A DNA stretch of 38,005 nt from Oscillospiraceae bacterium (GTDB lineage Bacteria; Bacillota; Clostridia; Oscillospirales; CAG-272), in the NCBI GenBank assembly GCA_015064255.1, contig SVSP01000026.1, positions 1-38,005 on the forward strand, in the 5' to 3' direction. The notes under the pieces are model-generated. The model was given only the letters and a program-made list of their open reading frames with translations, had not been told where the DNA came from and ran no database searches. Position numbers and translations under genes: made by a program. Positions 1 through 7,528 of this stretch are shown piece by piece. The stretch's first letter is position 1. Each line of letters begins with the position of its first letter.

Positions 1-456
1 ATCTATATCGTTTGTATAGTAGCTCATTATATCGCCGTGCTTATTTGTGTCGAAATACTTTATCGGAAGATTCTGCATTCCGTCGAACATCTTACAGCGC
101 ATTTTACTGAGAAATCCCTGCGTAATATATGCCATAAGCTGTGTATGTATCGTTATGAAGATAAGTGACACAAGATACAGACCTGCAAGTATTGCTATTA
201 TCGGAATAATTTCTTTTGAGGCTTCTCCCCAGTTAAAGTTACCTGCCTCGGTATATTTCTCAACTACTTCGAGAACGTTTTTGATAAACAGCGAAGGAAT
301 TGACGAAACTATTGCCGAAAAAACTATACAGAAAATCGTTATAGGAATGAGCACGGGGTAGGATTTGAAAAGCAGTTTGACTACTCTGCCAAGCGTTCCT
401 TTATCTATCTTACGCTTACCACCCGGCATTTCAGGAGATTTTTTATTATCAGCCAT
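1..456 (-). CDS. ABC exporter half-transporter, N-terminal part only (runs off the left edge)
   Basis: Only the first 152 codons are in the window; the C-terminal membrane helices and the ATPase domain lie beyond position 1. The reading frame is open from an ATG at 456-454, preceded by a strong GGAGGTGAG site. After a basic cytoplasmic N-terminus (residues 1-25) come a hydrophobic segment near 30-50, a second near 80-105, and the conserved first cytoplasmic stretch of exporter membrane domains (LPIKYFDTNKHGDIM, about 131-145). It overlaps the end of the upstream ABC gene by 8 bp, so the two are translationally coupled and almost certainly form a heterodimer. The partner has a degenerate ATPase site, so this half is expected to carry the consensus catalytic Glu. 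Substrate unknown; a multidrug or peptide exporter is most likely. Confidence 0.85.
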   Translation of the reverse strand, partial: MADNKKSPEMPGGKRKIDKGTLGRVVKLLFKSYPVLIPITIFCIVFSAIVSSIPSLFIKNVLEVVEKYTEAGNFNWGEASKEIIPIIAILAGLYLVSLIFITIHTQLMAYITQGFLSKMRCKMFDGMQNLPIKYFDTNKHGDIMSYYTNDID

Positions 457-2191
457 TCTGCTCACCTCCGCCCGTCTGCTGTGTATATACTTCCTTGTAG
501 ATATCGCTTGTTTCAAGAAGCTCGTTATGTGTTCCGACAGCAGATATCTTACCGCCGTCCATCACGATTATCATATCCGCATCTTCAACCGACGCAACAC
601 GCTGTGCAATTATGATCTTCGTGGTTTCGGGGATATATTTCTTGAAGCCGCCGCGGATAAACATATCTGTCTTAGTATCAACGGCACTTGTTGAGTCGTC
701 GAGAATAAGTATCTTCGGCTTTTTAAGCAGCGCTCTTGCGATACAGAGTCTTTGCTTTTGTCCGCCCGAAACGTTAGTACCGCCCTGCTCTATCTTTGTG
801 TCATAACCGTCGGGGAAGCTTCTGACAAAGTCATCAGCCTGTGCGAGCTTACAAGCCTCTACGAGTTCTTCATCTGTTGCGTTTTCATTACCCCATCTGA
901 GGTTTTCCTTGATAGTACCCGAGAAAAGAAGATTCTTCTGAAGCACCATTGCAACCGAGCTGCGCAGGGTATCAACATCGTAATTACGCACATCTACGCC
1001 GCCGACGGTAACGCTACCCTTCGTAACGTCATAAAGACGGGGAATAAGCTGAACTATCGTTGATTTACTTGAGCCCGTACCGCCGAGTATTCCGACAGTA
1101 GCACCCGAGGGGATTTTGATATTTATATCCGAAAGCGCGTACTTTTCGGCTTTTTCCGAATATTTGAAGCTTACGTTATCAAATACGAGTGAGCCGTCGG
1201 CAACCTCTGTAACGGGATTTTCGGGATTTGCAAGTGTAGGCTCTTCTTTAAGTACCTCGTAAACACGCTTCATTGATTCGGACGAGATAGTAAGGGTTAC
1301 GTATATCATCGCAAGCATCATAAGCTGCATAAGTATCTGCATACCGTATGTAAGCATAGCGGATATTTCACCGACGTTGATGACCTCTCCGCCGCTTTCG
1401 ATTATCATTTTAGAGCCAACGGTGAGAACAAAGAGCATATTACCGTACACGCATATCTGCATAAGCGGGTTATTAAGTGCAACCATACGTTCAGCGCGTG
1501 TGAAATCACTTCTTATATCATCTGCCGCTTTACCAAATTTTTCTTTTTCGTATTCTTCGCGGGAAAAGCCCTTTACAACACGCATTCCTCTGACATTTTC
1601 TTCGATGGACTCGTTAAGGCGGTCATACTTTTTGAAAACTCTTCTGAATGCAGGCATCGCGTGGCGTGCGACCATAAGAAGACCGAAAATAAGGAACGGA
1701 ACAAGCACAACAAATGACGTTGCAAGTGCGCCTCCCATAATATACGCCATAATTATTGAGAAAATAAGCATAAGAGGTGCTCTTACAGCGATACGTATCA
1801 GCATCATAAATGCCATCTGCACGTTTACTACGTCTGTTGTCATTCTTGTCACAAGCGAAGACGACGAGAAGTTATCTATATTCTCAAAAGAGTACGTCTG
1901 GATCTTACGGAAAAGATCTCCGCGAAGATTTTTCGAAAATCCCGCAGATGCTTTTGCACAGGTAAATCCGGCGACGCCTCCGCACGTAAGTGAAAGCAGT
2001 GCCATAAGCAGAAGAACAAGTCCGATCTTGATTATTTCACCAAGCTGTGCGCCCGCTTCAATACTGTTTACAAGATTTGCTGTGATAAACGGTATGAAGA
2101 CTTCAATAATCACTTCACCTGTAATAAATATCAGGGTGAGAATAGTCGGAAGCTTATATTCTCTTACACATAAAAGCAGTCTTTTAAACAT
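449..2191 (-). CDS. ABC exporter half-transporter with degenerate ATPase site (heterodimeric type)
   Basis: This 580-residue protein has the usual exporter layout: six membrane helices in about residues 10-310 and an ATP-binding domain in about 335-575. The Walker A loop reads GGTGSSKST, the signature is NVSGGQKQR, the Walker B is ILILDDSTSAVD, and the switch region reads AQRVAS. The catalytic Glu after Walker B is therefore Asp, and the H-loop His is Gln. This is the pattern of the non-hydrolysing half of heterodimeric exporters such as LmrCD, BmrCD and TM287/288. The downstream gene, overlapping by 8 bp, encodes the other half. Start chosen at 2191 with GGAAGG upstream; a TTGAAA-17-TATAAT promoter precedes it. 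It sits in the cytoplasmic membrane. Substrate not predictable. Confidence 0.93.
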   Translation of the reverse strand: MFKRLLLCVREYKLPTILTLIFITGEVIIEVFIPFITANLVNSIEAGAQLGEIIKIGLVLLLMALLSLTCGGVAGFTCAKASAGFSKNLRGDLFRKIQTYSFENIDNFSSSSLVTRMTTDVVNVQMAFMMLIRIAVRAPLMLIFSIIMAYIMGGALATSFVVLVPFLIFGLLMVARHAMPAFRRVFKKYDRLNESIEENVRGMRVVKGFSREEYEKEKFGKAADDIRSDFTRAERMVALNNPLMQICVYGNMLFVLTVGSKMIIESGGEVINVGEISAMLTYGMQILMQLMMLAMIYVTLTISSESMKRVYEVLKEEPTLANPENPVTEVADGSLVFDNVSFKYSEKAEKYALSDINIKIPSGATVGILGGTGSSKSTIVQLIPRLYDVTKGSVTVGGVDVRNYDVDTLRSSVAMVLQKNLLFSGTIKENLRWGNENATDEELVEACKLAQADDFVRSFPDGYDTKIEQGGTNVSGGQKQRLCIARALLKKPKILILDDSTSAVDTKTDMFIRGGFKKYIPETTKIIIAQRVASVEDADMIIVMDGGKISAVGTHNELLETSDIYKEVYTQQTGGGEQNG

Positions 2192-2229
2192 TCATTTTCC
2201 TTCCTTTCGAAATCAATATACAAATTCTT

Positions 2230-2258
2230 ATTATACATTATTCTGTCTTAAATTTCAA
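2230..2258 (-). promoter_or_regulatory. Sigma-A-type promoter of the ABC exporter pair
   Basis: On the minus strand, TTGAAA (2258-2253), a 17-bp spacer and TATAAT (2235-2230) lie about 40 bp before the exporter start codon. Confidence 0.75.
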
Positions 2259-2341
2259 GTAACATCATACAGTTTTTTTAAAGTTAACACCGAGTTAAAT
2301 TTTTATATAAAAAAACAAAACATTTTACTTTTTCAAAGCTA

Positions 2342-2370
2342 TTGATTTTTTCGGATACATCTGTTATACT
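2342..2370 (+). promoter_or_regulatory. Sigma-A-type promoter of the GH28-like gene
   Basis: TTGATT (2342-2347), a 17-bp spacer and TATACT (2365-2370) lie 27 bp upstream of the ATG. It runs divergently from the ABC exporter promoter, about 110 bp away. Confidence 0.7.
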
Positions 2371-2397
2371 TATCGCGAAAGCAGAGAGGTGATTTTT

Positions 2398-3783
2398 ATG
2401 TTTCTTAACACAAACTCAAATATCTTTTGGGGTCAGACCGACTCGGAAACTATTCAAAACGCTATCAACTACGCTAAAAAAACAGGTGAAGATCAGATCA
2501 TCATTCCACGAAAGAACGAACGCACGGGGAATAATATCTGGATAATAGATAAAACCGTTCTCATTCCCTCCGGTATGACCGTGATAATAGATAACGCGCA
2601 TCTTCGTCTTGCAGACGGTGTGTTTGAAAATATCTTCCGCAACGAAAACTGCGACAGGGATATCGGAAGAACACTTGAAGGCGAAGATCACAACATTCAC
2701 GTAATAGGCATAGGAAACGCGACACTCGACGGCGGAAACAGCAACGGTCTTTGCGAACAGCTTCACCGAGATGAACCCGGCAAACATCCTCCTCTGGACA
2801 AAAATCTGCTCATATATTTTCACAACGTACGCGATTTCGAGATCAAGGGACTTAACGTAACAAATTCGCGTTGGTGGGCATTTGCATTTATGTTCTGTAG
2901 ATTCGGCAGAATATCTGACTGTGATTTCAAAATGTACGGCAAGCTCGAAAACGAAGACGGCATTGATCTTCGTGTAGGTTGCGAATATATTACCATAGAA
3001 AATATAACCGGCTCGACAGGCGATGACACAATAGCTCTTACCGCACTTCCCGAGGATCCTTGGGTCAAAGAGTCCTTCGTCGAAGGAAAGAGCGTTGATA
3101 TTCACGATATAACTATCAGAAATATAATGTCATCCACTCACGGATGTGCAATAATACGTCTTCTCAATTCTGACGGTGCAAAGGAATACAATATAACTAT
3201 GACCGACATAAAAGACACGGGGCTTACCCTTTCGGGTGTAGGTATATTTATCGGTGATATTTTTCCGTTTTATCGGATATCACCGCGAAAAATGGGCGAA
3301 ACCCGTAATATCGTAATAAGAAATTTCTCAACCTGCGCTCAGAAGGCACTTCTTATCGGAGAGCCTGTACAGGATCTTGTTATAGAAAACGTTGTTACCT
3401 ACGGAAAAAATCAGATAGGAATAGATTTTGCCTCAAGCGTTGTTTTTGACAATGCCATTATAAGAAATTTCACCTACCGTCCCAACAAAGAAGATGCAGA
3501 GTGTCTGTTTTGGGTACGCGGAAATGATGCAGAAGCCTTCAGCGATCTTAAGTTTGAAAACATCCGTGCCGAAAATACCAAGCACGTATTCTGCGTAACA
3601 CAGCTCGACATACCGATCTGTCTGTACAGTGAGCCTTCGATATCTTACTATTCGCCCGAAAATCCGAATCTCTATTCGGCATACGGAAGATATCACCGCT
3701 ATTTCTTCGGAGAAGTAATAACAAACCGTCCGCCCGATAACAGATTCGCTGACGAAGAAAAAAATAAAAATTTATCCGTTTAA
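2398..3783 (+). CDS. Cytoplasmic right-handed beta-helix protein, GH28 (polygalacturonase)-like
   Basis: A 461-residue protein with the repeating short beta-strand pattern of pectate lyase-fold enzymes. The GH28 signature positions are recognisable: an NED in place of the usual NTD (within ENEDGIDLR), GDD (GDDTIAL) with both catalytic-type aspartates, and a His-Gly (STHGCAI). The final Arg-x-Lys motif is not clear. There is no signal peptide, so it probably acts on imported oligosaccharides rather than intact pectin. The longer GTG frame opening at 2389 is rejected, because AGAGAGG at 2383-2389 sits 8 bp from the ATG at 2398. It is monocistronic, between its own promoter and a strong hairpin. 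Pectin or rhamnogalacturonan oligomers would fit the nearby rhamnose and arabinose genes, but the substrate is inferred. A structural or non-catalytic beta-helix cannot be excluded. Confidence 0.75.
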   Translation: MFLNTNSNIFWGQTDSETIQNAINYAKKTGEDQIIIPRKNERTGNNIWIIDKTVLIPSGMTVIIDNAHLRLADGVFENIFRNENCDRDIGRTLEGEDHNIHVIGIGNATLDGGNSNGLCEQLHRDEPGKHPPLDKNLLIYFHNVRDFEIKGLNVTNSRWWAFAFMFCRFGRISDCDFKMYGKLENEDGIDLRVGCEYITIENITGSTGDDTIALTALPEDPWVKESFVEGKSVDIHDITIRNIMSSTHGCAIIRLLNSDGAKEYNITMTDIKDTGLTLSGVGIFIGDIFPFYRISPRKMGETRNIVIRNFSTCAQKALLIGEPVQDLVIENVVTYGKNQIGIDFASSVVFDNAIIRNFTYRPNKEDAECLFWVRGNDAEAFSDLKFENIRAENTKHVFCVTQLDIPICLYSEPSISYYSPENPNLYSAYGRYHRYFFGEVITNRPPDNRFADEEKNKNLSV

Positions 3784-3793
3784 AATCAAATGA

Positions 3794-3838
3794 CCGCGGC
3801 AATTACGAATTATTATCGTAATTGCCGCGGCTGTTTTA
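3794..3838 (+). terminator. Strong intrinsic terminator between convergent genes
   Basis: A perfect 15-bp stem (3794-3808 with 3816-3830, 7-nt loop) is followed by the T-rich stretch CTGTTTTATTGTTTTTTT on the plus strand. On the minus strand the tail is poorer in T, but the hairpin may also stop the cytochrome operon ending at 3851. Confidence 0.85.
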
Positions 3839-3850
3839 TTGTTTTTTTAT

Positions 3851-6800
3851 TTATTGAAGCACTGCCGAGCCGTAAACCTTAACCTCTGTTAAAGCCGCCC
3901 AGCCTCCTTTAGTATTGGCATTCAAATTCATAATACGAATTTTAGTAATGGGCTTATTCAAATCAAGATCAAATATCTGCTCTGTATCGACACACGCTAT
4001 CGTAATGCTTTGCTCGGACGTCGTACCGTCTTCATAGGTTACCCTGATCGTAGCGCTCTTGAAGTAGGTATCGTGCGGCATATCGTAGCGAATGACGATG
4101 CCAAGCTCTTCTGCCTTGACCGCACGTCCGAAGTCGATCTCCATCCACTGATTTGATTTATTATCGGGTCCCCACGACTGTACAGGATAATTTCCGTGAC
4201 CTTTATTATTTTCAAATCCGTCGATAGCATTCTTTGCGTAGAAATACGTTTCGCCCGCGTTATTTTCATATTCGGTAGAAGCGGTGGCATGCGGATACTG
4301 ATCTGACATATCTTTTTGGCTTGACGTCTTTTTTGCATAATCATATGAGTTTTCTGCCAGATTACGCTTTTCTGTCAGCTCATCATTTGTCAGAAGACGG
4401 ATCGTCACATAATTCGTCGTATTGGCATAAGACTTACTGATAGTAGTCACCATAGTGCTGATATTTGGCAGTACGTATGTGAAAGTACCGTTCGGGCAAT
4501 AAATGATCGATTCACCCATCTTGGCAGTAAGCGTAAAGCCGATATACTTTTGACCCTCAGGCAGCGTTACTGTGACCGAGTCGCCCGTTGCATATTTTAT
4601 CGGAACGTAAAGATTCAAAATTCCGTTTGCTTCATCCGAATAAGTCTTACCCGTACTCTTATCGGTAAAGGTTGCCTTGATAACACCCTCGGGAAGTCTT
4701 CCCGAAAGTGCCATTCTTGCGTAATCGTTCAGCATAGTGTAATAATCACGCTTATTCTGCTCTTCCTCTGCCTCTCTCTTTTCACCTGCATCCCAATGGT
4801 TATTTGCATCGTAAGCCCCGTATGCCGGAACACACAGGTCTATCCAAGCGGCAATAGCTCTATATTCCGTGTCAGTAAGCTCAACGCCGTTATGACCTTC
4901 CTTAAGCATCTTAGTCAAGTTAGATACCGAAGCACCGAAAGAATTTGCCTTTTGTATCTCGGGAGCGGACATCGACGAGAGCCAATGGATATAGCTGTTA
5001 TTTGCCTTACCGACCCACTGAACACCGCCATTTGGTGTAGAGTTTGTCAGTACAAGATAAGACAGCGGGAAATATCTCGACATTCTCTGCGAGCCTATAC
5101 CGTCGCCTTCCAAAGAGAATGGATTTGTTACACTCGGATCGTTCTTATCCGGAACGATCAGTGAGAGTCCGCAGTCGACGTAACGGCCTCCGACGTGCTG
5201 ATTTATGCTAATTGCAAGAACGTTTTCGCCTTCTTTCAGAAGACCGCTTTTATTTTCAATCATAACGGTTGTGAATTGATCGACCCAATTTTCGCCGTTG
5301 GTATAGATCACCTGACCATTGAGATAGAATACGGGAGTATCATCGTAGAAGGTATTCAGCTTGATAATGGCGCCTTCGTACTTGGAAACATCTTCTATGG
5401 TAAAGGTCTTACGAATGAATATCCAGTTATTGCTGCCACTCCACTGTGTACCGACGTAAGCGACGTCGCTTCTGTCGCCAAAGCCTGCCTTACCCGAAGA
5501 CCAATTTCCTTCAAATCCGATATTATTCCAGCCTGCTTCGGGGTTATTGGAGGAAGATATCTTATACTCCCAAGTTTCCTGTGTACCAAAAATATTTTCC
5601 TGCGTACCTGTCACAGAAAGAGAAATTCCGCTTTCTTTCATATCCGAAGCGTTTATTTTGGTATAAGCGCTGTTTTTATTGTTATGGCAAGAAATACATT
5701 TTGCATCAAAAATCGTCTGTACTTCTTCAAGATAGTCAAAGCCTTTATCGGTAGTGTAAGGATCGAAATCGGGATCGCCGTCAAGCTGCCATGATTCTGG
5801 CTTCAAGGTTTCTGTTCCCGCCTGCAGTGCCATAGTAGTTGTTGCCGAAGCAGGAGGTGCTGTATTATTATCCTCGTGACATCCTACGCAGGAATATATT
5901 TCGTTCGGCATTAGCGTTGACCAAGAACGCATAGTCTGTATCACGTTACCGTCCTTGTCAATCAGTTGGAAATAAACGGGAGTTTCGCTCGGTACCGAGA
6001 AAAGTGCCGATCCGTCTTCATAGACTGTTGCCACGCCGAGAACGACCTTAACATCCCACGAGCCGTTACCTGTAGCTATAGGAGTAAACGGGTCTGATGA
6101 ACCGGATTCCGATGCAACCGTTGCACCGACTGCGTATGCACGGTAGTCAATAGCCACAACTCGGATCTGCTTGACGGTACCTCTTTCTACGCCTTTCATA
6201 GCCTCTCCTGCGTAAACGTCGCCTATATAATACGTTCCTGTATTCTTCGAGTAATCGACCATACTCGGACGGACGAACATCTCGCGCGTCTTCACGGGAA
6301 CTATCTGAGCCGCAGGATATTTTGCACTTCCTTCACAGATCACGATCTGTTCCTTACTTCCGCTTTCCATCAAAACGATATCAAAAGGCGTCTGTCGGTT
6401 ATTTGATGACCATCCCTTTGCAGAATAGGAAACAAGGTACTGCGTAGCACTTATCGGATAAGGATACTGATAGATAGCTCCGCTTTGTCCGTATGCGTCA
6501 ACGCTGTTGTTTTTTGTTGTATATCTATCGGGGAACGGGAAAGTAACAGAGTTTTCGCCGTCTCTATCCTTTGAAACGTCGATCAAACAGAGCTTACCGC
6601 CCTGAAGAGTGTGGTGTCCCGTAGCAATCGATACGTACAGAGAGGTTTCACCGGGCACCTGTCTTGTATGTACCAAAGTGGTCGGGAAGTTAGAGTTGTT
6701 ACCGTAAAGCTCTGTCTGATTCGTACCGTCGGGATTCATTTGGAACATACCCTGCGTCCACATCTGAGTTCTGTCGTTATAATCCCATCTGGTATAGATA

Positions 6801-7513
6801 ACACGGCCGTCTTCGGTAAGTGTCGGGTATGTGGTATGAACCTGATCGTAACCGAGTCTGACTATATTTTCGCCGTTTGCAGACATCTTATAGATATTGG
6901 AAACGGGAGTCTTCCAGCAGTCAACCGTCTGTACTGCTCTTGAAGACTGGAAAAGTATCTCACCGTTCGGAAGGTACATACATTCAAAATCCGCAACACC
7001 CGAACCGAAGGTCAGTTGTCTGTATTCATATTTTTCCGAGGTAAGATCCATTTCGTAAATATGGAAATCGTCATCACTCTTCTCTTTCATAGAGAACAAA
7101 AGCTTTGTTCCGTCCTCCGAAACGTCGGGATCACGAACGACACCGTTTGGACAGTCAAGAATGACCTTTTCACTCTTCTTTACCTTATTGCCTTCGGCTT
7201 TCAAGGTAATCAGAACAAGACGCGAGCCCGGATAGAACTGCATTTCCGTACCGATGCCGCTTGCCGCTTCACCTGTTGATTCTTCATAAAGACCTTCTGT
7301 GTAAGCATAGTGTGAGCCGCCAAGTGCTTTATGCTGAGCTACTACGAAGGTGGTAGCGGTTTCCATAAGATCATATAAGAGATCAGAACCGTCAAGATAT
7401 GTTACCGTTTCCGGCAAAGAAGCCTTTGCTGAGTCATAAGTATATCCCGAGCCGGCCAGATTACCGAGCACCATAGTAATACAGAGAACAATCAGTAATA
7501 TTCTTTTTCTCAT
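3851..7513 (-). CDS. Secreted HzsA-like dihaem cytochrome c protein with inserted jelly-roll and C-terminal F5/8 type C domain
   Basis: A 1220-residue exported protein. A signal peptide (about 1-28) is followed by a TolB/PD40-like propeller (about 60-430). Then comes the module typical of hydrazine synthase alpha-related proteins, ending in MRSWSTLMPNEIYSCVGCH, with a haem c site at Cys542/Cys545/His546. A second haem site is Cys606/Cys609/His610 (CISCH). A jelly-roll domain (about 645-790) follows that site, and the remainder of the cytochrome region resumes after it with GHNGVELTDTEY (from about 873). A discoidin/F5-8C domain fills about 1070-1217. HzsA-related proteins are mainly known from Planctomycetes and Verrucomicrobia and have no settled function. 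A true hydrazine synthase role is unlikely, since no HzsB/C partner is present. The start has AGGAG 7 bp upstream; only 15 bp separate it from the dihaem peroxidase-like gene, so the two are co-transcribed. Sugar-surface binding plus redox chemistry is inference. Confidence 0.85.
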   Translation of the reverse strand: MRKRILLIVLCITMVLGNLAGSGYTYDSAKASLPETVTYLDGSDLLYDLMETATTFVVAQHKALGGSHYAYTEGLYEESTGEAASGIGTEMQFYPGSRLVLITLKAEGNKVKKSEKVILDCPNGVVRDPDVSEDGTKLLFSMKEKSDDDFHIYEMDLTSEKYEYRQLTFGSGVADFECMYLPNGEILFQSSRAVQTVDCWKTPVSNIYKMSANGENIVRLGYDQVHTTYPTLTEDGRVIYTRWDYNDRTQMWTQGMFQMNPDGTNQTELYGNNSNFPTTLVHTRQVPGETSLYVSIATGHHTLQGGKLCLIDVSKDRDGENSVTFPFPDRYTTKNNSVDAYGQSGAIYQYPYPISATQYLVSYSAKGWSSNNRQTPFDIVLMESGSKEQIVICEGSAKYPAAQIVPVKTREMFVRPSMVDYSKNTGTYYIGDVYAGEAMKGVERGTVKQIRVVAIDYRAYAVGATVASESGSSDPFTPIATGNGSWDVKVVLGVATVYEDGSALFSVPSETPVYFQLIDKDGNVIQTMRSWSTLMPNEIYSCVGCHEDNNTAPPASATTTMALQAGTETLKPESWQLDGDPDFDPYTTDKGFDYLEEVQTIFDAKCISCHNNKNSAYTKINASDMKESGISLSVTGTQENIFGTQETWEYKISSSNNPEAGWNNIGFEGNWSSGKAGFGDRSDVAYVGTQWSGSNNWIFIRKTFTIEDVSKYEGAIIKLNTFYDDTPVFYLNGQVIYTNGENWVDQFTTVMIENKSGLLKEGENVLAISINQHVGGRYVDCGLSLIVPDKNDPSVTNPFSLEGDGIGSQRMSRYFPLSYLVLTNSTPNGGVQWVGKANNSYIHWLSSMSAPEIQKANSFGASVSNLTKMLKEGHNGVELTDTEYRAIAAWIDLCVPAYGAYDANNHWDAGEKREAEEEQNKRDYYTMLNDYARMALSGRLPEGVIKATFTDKSTGKTYSDEANGILNLYVPIKYATGDSVTVTLPEGQKYIGFTLTAKMGESIIYCPNGTFTYVLPNISTMVTTISKSYANTTNYVTIRLLTNDELTEKRNLAENSYDYAKKTSSQKDMSDQYPHATASTEYENNAGETYFYAKNAIDGFENNKGHGNYPVQSWGPDNKSNQWMEIDFGRAVKAEELGIVIRYDMPHDTYFKSATIRVTYEDGTTSEQSITIACVDTEQIFDLDLNKPITKIRIMNLNANTKGGWAALTEVKVYGSAVLQ

Positions 7514-7528
7514 TTTCTTGCTCCTTTC

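Noticed and set aside
1377..2345. A 322-codon open frame on the plus strand opposite the ABC exporter.
   Set aside because: Antisense shadow of a well-conserved gene, with no ribosome site and no recognisable protein features.
3851..7513. Genuine hydrazine synthase (anammox) function.
   Set aside because: No HzsB or HzsC gene is near; the Tyr ligand expected after the first haem His is Asn; HzsA-related proteins are widespread outside anammox bacteria.
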